Translations under genes and position numbers: made by a program | The notes under the pieces: model-generated | What the model was told of the DNA's origin: nothing | Seen by the model: only the letters and a program-made list of their open reading frames with translations | Databases searched by the model: none | Source of the DNA: Terfezia claveryi | Taxonomy: Eukaryota; Ascomycota; Pezizomycetes; Pezizales; Pezizaceae | DNA length: 64,000 bases | NCBI GenBank assembly: GCA_015179025.1 | Contig: WHUX01000101.1 | Coordinates: forward strand, 1-64,000 | Direction: 5' to 3' | Shown here: in pieces, positions 1-10,313 of the stretch | Layout of the letters: every line of letters starts with the position of its first letter | Position numbering within the stretch: the first letter of the stretch is position 1

Positions 1-429
1 TCTTTGAGGTTGACTCTCATATATATATTCTCTTCGATATGTTTTCATATGTTCTTATGTTTATCATTCATATATTGTAATTAGTTATACTTAAGTCTAG
101 CTCCTATATGTTAGCCTAACTATAATGTGTTGAAGTTCAGGCTGCCTAATCAATATATATCAGACTGCAGTATTCCTAATTGGGAAGTGGTTTCCCATTT
201 AGGCAACAACTGAACGTTAGTATTACTAAGCTATTATAGGAAGTATTATCTAGATCTGATTACTTGTTATCAGATCAATGCTTCTATATAAACCACTGCT
301 TTTACATAGTTAATTGAATAAGACCTAAGCAGTATTTTAAATCTCATATAGCTTTACTCTTATCGAGTTTGTAATACACCCAAGTTATAGCTACATTTAT
401 ACTTTACTCTGCAAACTATCTATCTATTT
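1..429. other. AT-rich non-coding sequence
   Basis: No frame gives a convincing protein. Composition is the same as in the adjacent chromovirus relic, so this is probably more of the same RIP-decayed element, but no motif was identified. Confidence 0.4.
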
Positions 430-900
430 CACTAAAGTATTCCTATAGTTATAACTCACTTATAATATTAAGCAGACATTTCGAGATAGAATGATTATCC
501 TACAAACTCAACTATAAGTTCTTGAGCCTGTTCGAGGTATTAGTAGCTATAGGCACTCATACCTATTAGTTAAGTTTCTCTAGAAATACTAAGGACTATC
601 TAGTTATCTATATTTTAAAGATTGAACTAACTATAGACAATCCTCTTCTAGAGCAAAAGCACCTTCTATCTCCTCCCATAGTAATTGCAGATGAAGAGAA
701 GTAGGAAGTTGAGGAGGTACTGGACTCTAAGAAGTACTATAAGTAAGTTTTATATGAGGTTAAATAGTTTATAGAGGAGAAAGCTACCTAACAACTTATA
801 GAAAACTTGGAAAACATATAGGACTTAGTTATCCTATTCTACTAATAATACTTTAGGAAGCTTTACCTAGTTGAATAAAGGTTGTACCTTTTAAAAGTTA
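430..900 (+). mobile_element. Ty3/gypsy chromovirus pol 3' end (integrase C-terminus and chromodomain), RIP-like decay
   Basis: One frame (codons starting about 520 and running to about 870) reads as the end of a chromovirus polyprotein. The integrase C-terminal pattern 'FEVLVAIGTHTY' is near 550-590, and a chromodomain starts near 705 with 'EVEEVLDSKKYYK' followed by 'VLYEVK'. The frame is cut by TAG/TAA codons at positions where the family normally has Trp, Gln or Arg. The whole stretch is strongly AT-rich, which is the expected trace of C-to-T mutation in a RIP-active fungus. It is a dead relic. The ends of the element and any LTRs were not found, and bases 1-430 are probably further decayed element sequence. 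Confidence 0.7.
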
Positions 901-1284
901 TATAGTAGGGTCTATTGGACTCTCACTCTTACTATTATTTGGAGTTGGGGTTTTTCTTTTTATTGTTGTTCTCTATATTATTGTTCTCTATATTATTATT
1001 TCCTATAGTAATCTACTGGTTGTTATGTCCAAGCCTTTGTATTGCTAGATCTCTAGCTAAAAGAAGGGATAGTATTACAATTGTATTCTTAGTCTTGTTT
1101 TAACACTTAAACAAGCTTATTTGAGTGTTATTAATAGGTAGTTATTATCTTAGCTTCCGAGATAGGAATCTTAGGGAGCTTATTCCTTCCATGGCCATGG
1201 TCTGGAATAATATACATATATCTTCGTCTTTCCGCCCTCTCATTGGATCCCCATCTAACATCTTGTATACCTAATTAGCGTGCG

Positions 1285-1620
1285 CACCGAGGCGATTTTT
1301 CCCCGCGCCGACTCGCCAAGACTCGCGCCGACGGCCGAGTTTTGTCCAACCCTCCAACTCGGCGAGTCGGCTAGACGATTCTCTGGAATTTTCGGCATCA
1401 AGAAAGAAAATAGTTTGTCTCCAGTGTCTCTAGAGACACTATTGCCACTGGAGACAAGGTGTGTCTCCACGATTAGCAGAATGTCTCCCAGTGTCTCCTG
1501 AAGACACTGGGAGACACTGGGAGACACATGGGAGACACTCAGGAGACACTTAGGAGACATAAAAGACACAAAAGTCACCAGAGACAACCCTGTCTCCTGG
1601 AGACACTACCTGGCGTCCCG
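1285..1620. repeat. GC-rich block of short inverted repeats (GAGAC/GTCTC cluster)
   Basis: An abrupt composition change from AT-rich to GC-rich DNA occurs near 1,280. GCCGACTCGCC at 1307-1317 is answered by GGCGAGTCGGC at 1361-1371. From 1,415 to 1,611 the sequence is saturated with GAGAC and GTCTC words, including an 18-bp perfect palindrome at 1423-1440. Short frames here on both strands simply translate the repeat and are not genes. Confidence 0.7.
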
Positions 1621-1666
1621 ATGCCACTTTTTTCTTGCTGATGGGGCCAGCACCGAGTAGCCGACA

Positions 1667-2110
1667 AGTACTCGCCAAGCCTTTTTGCCTACCTTTGCCG
1701 CCCATATATACATGAAATTCATGCATTCGCGGCCTTTATATATACATGGAAATCATGCATTCGCGGCTTATATATATACATGGAAATCATGCATCCCCGG
1801 CTTATATATATACATTAAAACCATGCATTCGGGGCCTCTATATATATACATGGATTCGATATTTACTAGCCGTGAGTTCCATCTATATATATAAGCCTGG
1901 AATGCACGAACTCCATGTATATATATAAGCCGGGAATGTATGATTTCCATATATATATATAAGCAGCGAATGCATGATTTCTATGTATATTTATAGGCCG
2001 CGAATGCACGAATTTCATGTATATATATAGGCCGCGAATGCATGAATTTCATGTATATATGGGCGGCGAAGGTAGGCGTCCAGCCTATTCCCAGGGCTTG
2101 GCGAGTACTC
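1667..2110. repeat. Foldback element: two opposed arrays of a roughly 32-36 bp repeat
   Basis: The left half carries four to five direct copies of a unit built on TATATATACATG...CATGCATTCGCGGC. The right half carries the same unit in inverted orientation. The outermost bases also pair: AGTACTCGCCAAGC at 1667-1680 against GCTTGGCGAGTACT ending near 2109. The whole 440 bp could fold into one long imperfect hairpin around 1,870. It looks like a MITE or foldback element. A related, shorter arrangement of the same ATGCATT-(C/T)GCGGCT unit lies at 31,030-31,140. Confidence 0.75.
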
Positions 2111-2340
2111 ACACAGAGTAGACACTAGTCACTAGCGCCTTATGTAATCTGGACGGAGTTAGCACATAGAGGCTTGGCATGAGCCTAGCGTTCAGCGTGT
2201 GACAACCTTTAAGTAGGTACTTTATCTCCCCACCCCTCTCCCCCAACTCCCCACCCCTCTCCCCCAACTCCCCACTCACCGCGAACATCCAAAACCCAAG
2301 TTTGCATCCAACTCTTCTCCTACCCTGTATCTGTAACCCA

Positions 2341-4386
2341 ATGTCCGATCTCGTCACCCTTTTCTGTCTGGTTCATGGGGATTCATTCAATGAAGTTTTT
2401 CAAGTTAGAATTAACAGACAGAAAACTGTTTCGTACCTGAAGAAACTCATCAGGGTAGAGAAGCCAAATGGTTTTAAACATATTGATGCAGATCATCTCA
2501 AACTCTGGAAATGGAATAAACCCGACAAAGTTACAGACTCGGACCTGGATAGCAACACTGTGCTGAATCCGATGGTCAAAATCGATGGTATTTTCAAAAA
2601 TGACCCTCCTCAAGAAGCGTGCGTTCATATCATCATTAAGACTCCTGGGCCTGGTAAGTGAGACTCATTTCCTTCTTGAGTACGCCTATTTGCTAATGTA
2701 CTATCGTGGTTAAAGTGACTAGTGCTGGTAAGTAACACTTATTTACCTCCGAGAAAGCCTTACCCCCCTCTGTCTTTCTTTCCTTTATGGCATGAGAATG
2801 CACATCAAAATCCTCTTCTCTTGATACCCCATATTGACAAGCAATACTAACATGATTTAGTGCGCTATGTTTCTACGCAACCCCTCTCTTATCCTATCGA
2901 TACAGATGAAGGGCCGGACAGTATGGTGATAATATCACCTGACCGGATGAAGTTCATCGAACAATATATGACGGACCACCGTTTTGTTCTGTTACGCAGC
3001 CCACCATATTCAGGCAAAAGCACACTTGGACAATGGATCAGAGACAGCCTCATTTCACAGGGTCACAGGGCATATTATATCTCATTTGCTGGTATCTAGG
3101 GAGAAGATGCTCGCTTTAACGAAGAACCCTTCCAACGTTTCTGGCAGACGCGGATCGGGTACACCTGGGATGAAATTTTAGCCAGTGAAGATTCCATGAG
3201 CTTGAGCATCATCATCGACGAGGCACAAGTAATCTATGGCAATGCTGCTCCTTTTTTTTGGGGTAGCTTGAAAGGATTGATGTCTGACCCCAAGAAGAAT
3301 GCCTCTCTCCGCATCATTCTACTGGCCTCGTATGACCCATTAATGATCCAACAAATAACCCCAATCAGTTTCCTTTACACTCTTGGACTAGACGTACTCC
3401 GCCTAAGAAGGGATGAATTTAACGAGCTTTTGGAAAGATTTGTGGAACATCGGCATACCATAGGCAGTCCCAACTTTGAAATCCCGCAATCCGTTCAAGA
3501 TGCGATTTTTAGCTTAACCGGCGGGCATGCAGGTCTTTGCCGCACTACATTAAGATATCTACGCCACAATTATCGTGATGGGCCTGCGGCCACGGTGACT
3601 ATGTTACATGACCTTACCTCAGCAGAGTTCAAGAGAAACCTAACTAGAACTCACGCATTTCATTGGATTCAGAACTGGAATCCCAGCCCTACAGAAACCG
3701 AGCTTCTGCGAAGAATTCTGCTCCTCTATGATGCCGAGTCATGCGTTAGTGTGGACTTAATCGCCGAACAAGCTACATATAACTTAGTACGATCAGGAAT
3801 CTTGACGATAGTCGATAATAAACTCCAATTTAGTGCTCCCATCATGCGGATGATCTTAATCAATCGGCTGTTTACTGCTCCTCGTGGCACCCTAAGATCA
3901 GAATCAATATCATTCCAAGAATTTCTAATCAGAACTATCGAACGGATGGATCCATCTATGCTACAAACATCACTAGGTCTCGGGCAGACGTCCCGGCTTC
4001 TGGAAAGAACCTGGCAGATGGGATGGTATAAGGCAGCAACAACCGCTGTTCCTTTCCATGCAACAGTCAGTGCAGACGTTGGAGCTATTTTCGGTTCTGT
4101 TGGGTATTTGGACTTCTATGTCAACGGGGATTTGAATTGGGGAGTTGAGCTGTTGCGGGAAGGGGATATGAAACAGCATGCCAAAAGGTTTATCGAGGAT
4201 GGGGCCTATGCTGTAATTCCTCTAAAGGAGTGGGTAATCATCGACTTTCGTCACCATTCAAAAGCAGTTCAGGACCCCCGGCCTAACTTCTTATATGCAT
4301 TATACGAGGACGACTACAACATAATCACATTGAAACAGCTTGGCCATGCGGACCAGAAACTTGTTTTAAGGGGTATAGATATGTAA
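2341..4386 (+). pseudogene. Crinkler/RHS-type protein: ubiquitin-like header, P-loop NTPase, REase-fold nuclease; one internal stop
   Basis: The reading starts at ATG 2341 ('MSDLVTLFCLVHGDSF'), the ubiquitin-like header of Crinkler (CRN) proteins, ending in 'LKLWK'-type sequence. An intron is inferred at 2654-2860 (GTAAGT, branch ACTAAC, TTTAG); it restores phase exactly. A 12-nt microexon near 2716-2727 is an alternative. Exon 2 carries a P-loop ('SPPYSGKST', about residue 150), a Walker B 'SIIIDEAQ' (about 220), helical linker sequence, and a C-terminal PD-(D/E)XK-type core with 'GYLDFYV' then 'NWGVELLREGD' (about 519-540). In the family (Zhang, Burroughs and Aravind), these parts form effectors or selfish nucleases acting in the nucleus. 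A TAG codon at 3097-3099 interrupts an otherwise open frame of about 612 codons, so the copy is a young pseudogene unless read through or edited. A HET gene lies downstream on the same strand. Confidence 0.8.
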
Positions 4387-4421
4387 CTCTTTTTTCTGTA
4401 CCCCCTCCGTTTCTTTCGCAA

Positions 4422-4722
4422 CCCTGGTAGCGCTAGATGTCCGCCGAGGAAGAGTTTTTACAACCCTGCCAGTCTTAAGCGTCGATATGGTACCAGTATA
4501 GACAGGTTGTCAGGATTTAGAGTAAGCAAAATTTTCACTTAACCGCATTCCGCCATTTGTTGTTGTTTTTAGCGCGGTAAACTAGAGATGTCTGCCGGGT
4601 AAAAAAAATGCTATCGATGACATGTCTTTTGCCCGGCCCTGGTCCCTTATACATGATATGGTCGGGTTGCTGTGGATACAATCCGCCAGGCCAGGGTGCG
4701 AAACGTCTCTATTGGATGCCTA
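4422..4722. mobile_element. Short TIR element (MITE), left end eroded
   Basis: This stretch is a diverged copy of the element at 25,424-25,785. They share the long block from GTAGCGCTAGATGTCCGCCG to GGTCGGGTTGCTGTGGATAC. The right terminal repeat (CCGCCAGGCCAGGGTGCG...ACGTCTCTA) is preserved at about 4,688-4,717. The left terminus survives only as a degraded GTTTCTTTCGCAACCCTGG. Confidence 0.7.
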
Positions 4723-4867
4723 CATTGGACTACATAAAGGCTTTATTAAGCAGCTTATAGCCCATAAATAGACTCGAGAATATATTATTCAAGCTTCAAT
4801 TTATGTACATATACTTGCAAGCCCAACCCAGCTGCCGGTCTGTCATGATGCTTGTTTACATAAATCC

Positions 4868-5077
4868 CTGTTACCGCATCCACTGGTGTATAACGATCCT
4901 TGTCAGTAGTCTGGTTGTTTAAAGACATAGGTAGCATTAGTGCACTTTCTCATAAACTGGGGACCGTAACTCAGTGAGCGTGTTACAATTGCGCTTGGAT
5001 ATCACCTTTACTGTATAAGCTCGACCCTTGTCTTTAAACTGACAAGGACCGTTATACACCAGTGGATGCGGTAAATG
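4868..5077. repeat. Inverted repeat, 37-bp arms
   Basis: TTACCGCATCCACTGGTGTA and the following bases (about 4,870-4,907) return in reverse complement at about 5,038-5,074 with one mismatch. The arms flank about 130 bp that holds no gene. The HET gene promoter begins just downstream. Confidence 0.65.
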
Positions 5078-5276
5078 AAAGCCCCGCCAACTTGGCCTGC
5101 AGCCAATCAGGAAATCCAATGGTGTACAGGTGTTCTTCAGATTGCGTGGCGACGTGATAGGCCGAGAGGTTCGAGGTTTTGTGCTACCTATGTAGAATCA
5201 AAAAATTTGGTCGCTCGGCGTTCCACTGTTTTTATTTGAAATTCCAAATTGCCGGGCCCTTTCGGCAACCAGCATC

Positions 5277-7661
5277 ATGACTCTATTAGAGTTGTTCGCG
5301 TCGTGGTACAGCAGACCTAGATCTTACGTCCGCCGTCGGCAAAATGTTATATCTGACTTAAACGGGGAAGCGGCTGAGGCTCCAGGCATCAAAAAAAGCA
5401 ATTGTGCAGGGAATGGCGGAGAAAATCTTGCTGAAAACAACAATTCCGATACCAGCACCGCTGGACTCTTAGACCGCATCACCATCGGCTTCAACAAAGG
5501 AATTGCGCATGAGATCCTTACAGCAGAAAAGGCAAATCAGCAATGCAGCGATTTCACCGAGGAAGCGCTTCTTTCGGCCTTAAACGAGTCCGCGGGTCTC
5601 AATCTCACAATGGAGGACACCAATGTTCGCAATGGAATTCGGATTCTTCGTGGGAAGTACGGACACGACTTTGGAACCGCATATGCGTGGTTTAAAAGTG
5701 CCAGCGTTCTGGAGAAAGTTTCCTTGGGACGGAATTTCCGGGTACACGAAAAGTTACGCGTTTTACCAAACTTAGAGAATTACGATGAAAGCTTAACGAC
5801 AAGAATCCACTGGGGCCCCGGCGATTATATATCGAAATGTAGGATTAATGATGCGCGTGAGAGGATCTTACACCCAGAATACGCGGAACCAAGGCGACTG
5901 TGGGATCTGTATAGCAACAGGGTCATTCCTTATGACTGGCATGTCCGTGAGGTTGTGGGTACTGATGAACATGACTCGCCACAGCACAGGCTACAAGGTG
6001 TTTATCAAGCAGAGTGGAAAAAACCAGCAAACGATGGTGGCGATAACACAAGCATGTCTAGGGTTGTAAAGCCTTTTGTTGCCATTTCCCACAGTTGGAC
6101 AGCAGATATGAGGCCAGTACTTACCACCATAAATCGCCAGCAGTGGCCTGTACCGCTGCCTGTTGAGGAAAGCGGCCCCGAGGCAACTCTCGAATACATT
6201 CGATTGGAGCTATTAAATACGAAAATTCCAAATCCGCACGATCGCTACAAGGATGGATTGCTAATGATGTATGTATGGCTGGACATACTCTGTCTACGCC
6301 AGAGCTATCACAACAAAGATATCCTGGACTCTAATCCAGATCTTGCCTCCAAGTGGAGAAAGCTTGATGAGGTTAGACTGAAGGAATGGGAGATAGACAT
6401 CCCAACAATGGGTATGATCTACACAGCGGCTGAGTACGTGGTGTGCTACATGAATGGTATAGGACGGCCATTTAGAGAGGATGGATGGGATGATGAGCGC
6501 CACTGGGTCAATCGAGCCTGGACTATGCAAGAGTACGTACCCAAAGGGGATCCGAAAAAGGACAAGGTTTGGGGAAATAAACAGGTGTTCCTGGAGCCAC
6601 TCATAATGGGGATGCCAGCAGGCAGTACTTCCTTTACGAAGGTAATTATAGCGCTACTTTGGAACAACCCTCCGTCAATCCCTTTCAAACGTAAGCAGTC
6701 AAATCAAACTGCAATTCAATGGACTGACGATAATAAAATATAGTACAAACCCTTTGAAATCGGATATTTTGCTCGTCCGCCTCCCCCATGGGAACGTCCT
6801 CACCCCCAAGACCAGTTGCCGAATATCGTTCACCAATTAGCCAGACGCTATAGTGCCAATCCATGTGACAAGATTGCAGTTTTTGCTGCCGCTATCAGGC
6901 GTGATTTACCTGAGCCACCTATTTATAGTCCTGGTGAGGACCCTGAAGCAGCATGGTCACGTTTGTTAGACGCTATGGGGCGTCAGACCCGGAGAAATAC
7001 TTTCTTTCATCTTGATTCACAGACAGGGGGTTGGGCTCCCACTTGGTCTGAGCTTATGCATACTCGCTCGCGAACACTTGAACCTCCTTTGTCGGACGAA
7101 CAAGCTGTTTCAACTGCACAAACCCTTGGCCCAGTTGCAATCACTTGGCGCAGGCGGCACTATATCGCATCCTTTGGCATTAAATGTACAGTCAAGCCAG
7201 AACCTTCGAGTTCAAGCGAATCCAATGGGAGCCGGTATGTACAGGCCATTACCGCTGATCTACATACGAGCCCCGTGCTTTTGGGGCACGGAAGCCGTAG
7301 CCCTGAGAGGCCTCTGAATCTGCGGCTGCATACCGAGAGGCCAGTCTCACCAGGAGAGTACTTCTTAATTGTAGCTGACAAGTATCATCTTTTTGATGTG
7401 TTGCCTAATAAGGGGACTGGCATCCCTGCGGCCCTTTGCTTGCCAATTACACTAGAAGAGTCCAGCCGTAGCCCGTCATACCGCAAGATGGGCATCGGAC
7501 TCCTTGAATGGTGTCCCGACATTGACGAACTCAAGATGTATATGAGCAGGCTATATAATGCTGTGGGTGTAAAGGTCATCATGCTAGACACTATGTCAGA
7601 AAGCCAGTTAGCAAAAGATTTCCCCAATCCTAGCACTAGGCCGTATTCTATTCTTTGGTAG
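5277..7661 (+). CDS. HET-domain (heterokaryon incompatibility-like) protein, two exons
   Basis: The first ATG of a long open frame is at 5277. Exon 1 runs to 6641, an intron is inferred at 6642-6743 (GTAATT, branch CTGAC, ATATAG; 102 bp, in-frame stop at its last codon), and exon 2 runs to the stop at 7661, giving about 760 aa. HET-type blocks are in order: 'FVAISHSWTADMRPVL' (about residue 267), 'VWLDILCLRQ' (about 331), 'IPTMGMIYTAAEYVVCY', and 'HWVNRAWTMQEYV' (about 412). HET domains trigger regulated cell death after non-self recognition in ascomycetes. The long N-terminal region and C-terminal 300 residues have no motif I recognise. If the TAG at 6741-6743 were exonic the gene would be broken; the phase-0 intron explains it better. 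The neighbouring CRN gene suggests a non-self or conflict locus, which is inference. Confidence 0.75.
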
Positions 7662-9124
7662 AGCTTCAAGGTTGCGACAGCGTGCCGAGTGACATGGTAT
7701 GCAGCTAGGCATTTCAGCCGCAGGATAAACTGCATAGCCAGGACGGTGGCGGCATATTTTCTTAAGCGAGAGGTGTACATGTATACCTGTGTTTGTTTGT
7801 ATATTCGTCATTAGACATATGTATACTTAGGTAGGCAGGACATCTACTTAAAGATCGTTATGGATTGATTTTGCAAGTGGACGCACATTCATGCAATGTA
7901 GACTACCAAACTCCGTTAGACATTGAGTGAAGTCTTCACGTTTAATCCACATTGTGTTCTCTGTATCAAAAATCTCCTTTGTCCTCCTTTGTCCTTTCCT
8001 TTAATCCTATATGTTAAACTTATGTAACACTCGTGGAAAGAGCTCGAAACTAGCAAAATGTAGTTGCCGAGAAGTTACACTGGATTTCACGTGACTCATA
8101 GAAGTTGGGGAAGACTCTGGGACAGCAAATGGTGATCCGACTCAGCCACTTACAATATTACATGTACCGAAGCAACATTCTATGTCACCCAATCTTAGCA
8201 ATAACGATTTTCTCCAGAGTATTCCTCTTTTTTTATTTAAAAAAAAAAATTCATTACTTCTAAACTAGAGTATTCCACCTGCCCACCCTATCAACTGAAC
8301 TGAAATTAGGCCCAAGAATCACGCACTTACATAATTATGTACTTGTTGTATTCAAAAGTTTTTCCATATACATATACTGTGGGTATCTATTTGAGAGGGG
8401 TAATTTGTGATGTGGATATATTTACTTAGTAAGTATATGTATACAGCCCCTCATCGCTATTCTGAAATTAGAGTTCACATTCGCATGTTGTTTACTCTAT
8501 GTGTCATTCATTGATTGAATGACATATCAACCGAGAGTTAAAGTTCATCTCCAGACAATCACCACGCCGATGAGATAACGGCCAGTCCCTGCATTCGTTT
8601 AAGACAGGGGGATTATCGCCGAGCCAATTCACTATCCCCGGCTATTGTGAATACCATATTCTGTGGGCGTGTAGGAGTTTGTACGAGGTTCTTATGTACC
8701 GAATTCCTTTTTTGTTGTAAGCGAAGAATGGATATTAAACCTAAGATCTTAGTTAGACTCAGGTACGTAAACTTAAAACCGGAATCGGTAGCAGAAAACT
8801 ACATTACCTCTGGCTCGATGCCCTTCAAAGATCAAAGCAATGGGGTACAATTGCGTCTCATTCTATGCCCATTGGGCTCTTCAAGGAAAAACTCGAGGAT
8901 TTCAGCGTACTAATTGGGCAAACTTGGGTATTGGTGATTACACATCCTATGACTACGGTTCAGTAATTCGAGAAGATTGAAATCTGGAAGTAGTTTTATC
9001 ACATCATCCCACTACGTTATATGACATCTGTACCTTAAGCCGATGATAAATCGCAAGACAACAATAGCACATTCACTCTCCCAAAGCTAGCGTAAGGAAC
9101 ACAATTACAGTTGTCATCGATCAT
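7662..9124. other. Intergenic, no supported gene
   Basis: A 1.46-kb stretch with scattered stops in all frames, a T-run/A-run at about 8,228-8,250, and one 88-codon frame (8647-8913, plus) whose translation has no recognisable features. No repeat copy was matched to elsewhere in the window. Confidence 0.5.
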
Positions 9125-9129
9125 ATGGG

Positions 9130-9595
9130 TGTTAGAATGAATGTAGTACATTCCGTTCATTCCGCCCATGCCTTGCTACCTATACCATATGTAGCCGTCA
9201 GCGGCTTGCACATCATATGTGTGCTTCCGGCTTAGCTATACGGCTCGCAGCGGCTTGCACATCATATTGCGTACTTCACACCTTGCTCGCACTCATATCG
9301 TTGCTTCATGCCTAGCTATACGGCTTGCAACGGACATGTGCTTCTCTTTCTCATTCTTCTTCATGCTTTAGATGTACTCTCATACATGTATATATATCTC
9401 GTTCATGTTCCTACTTGTTCAAGATAACCAAGTCATCACTTCACTCAATACAATACATGCACTCACTGTGACATGTATACGAACATCTTCTTCTCTTCAT
9501 ATTCCTCTCTCCAGTGACCAGCTCGCTCTGTTCGTACCTTCCTTCAGTGGACACTCGGATCTCTCCGCTCGCCTGTTGCTATTCCTATTCCTATA
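9130..9595 (+). repeat. Copia 5' LTR
   Basis: It begins TGTTAGAATGAATGTAGTAC and ends TTCCTATTCCTATA, matching the 3' LTR over its length. Small frames inside it (for example 9372-9596) are LTR sequence, not genes. Confidence 0.9.
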
Positions 9596-9645
9596 GGTTA
9601 TAAGCCCCCTTGCGCTCTGACCCTCCGACGAACGAGCAACAAAAA

Positions 9646-10311
9646 ATGTCATCAGAAGCTGGACCGTCCAGACAACCTCGAACTCGTTTCCGAGTCAATC
9701 AAAACCCAATTGACAGCGATCAAGAGATGCACGACACCGTTGTTGTCAATAAACCTCCTCCTCCTCTACTTCCGCTTTCACAAGCTCCTCCGCAAGTTCC
9801 TCTAGCGCCTTCACAAGTTCCCCAACCACCCCAACCTCAAGCTATGACGCAAGTGGCACCTCAAGTACCCGCGCATCGAGGCTTTAGGTCAAGCTTTAAG
9901 ATTGAGAAGCTAGCAACCCTAGAAGGCTCGAAGAACTATGACCTATGGTTGCAGCAAATGCTAATGCTCTTTGCCGCCTTGGACGCCACGCAAGTGGTTG
10001 TCAATGGATATAGCCCTCCGATGAGTGCAACTGCTGCCGAATTAGCCCACCACAAGCACATAGAGACGGAGTCACTCCTTCTTCTTATTCAAGTGGTTTC
10101 ACAGCAAATAATGCTCCCAATCGGCAGGCATCGGTCTGCAAACAAGATATGGGACCTTACCAGCAAGCCTACCCCCGAGCACGAGCTTTCGGATCCAGCG
10201 AGCTTACCCCCAGCCTCGAGCTTACCAGCGAGCTTCCCAGCGAGCTTACCCCCGGCCTCGAGCTCGAGCTATAATCTAAGACCCAGAAAGAAGGCAAAAA
10301 GGCAAAGATAG
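9646..10311 (+). pseudogene. Copia gag N-terminus fused by deletion to the pre-RT linker
   Basis: It starts at ATG 9646 ('MSSEAGPSRQPRTRF'), 50 bp after the LTR. The first half is Copia Gag-like ('FKIEKLATLEGSKNYDLWLQQML'), preceded by a proline-rich region. Near 10,160 the translation jumps to a Ser/Pro/Ala repeat ('SLPPASSLPASFPASLPP', encoded by an AGCGAGCTTACC-type minisatellite) and 'YNLRPRKK', which normally precedes reverse transcriptase. The rest of Gag, protease and integrase are therefore missing. The frame closes at 10311 and the RT reading resumes in another frame. Confidence 0.8.
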
Positions 10312-10313
10312 CT

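Noticed and set aside
1255..1587. 110-codon minus ORF and 73-codon plus ORF
   Set aside because: Both are read from the GAGAC/GTCTC palindromic repeat field and differ only by repeat phase.
1685..1950. Three 60-69 codon ORFs rich in His/Tyr/Ile
   Set aside because: They translate the foldback repeat unit.
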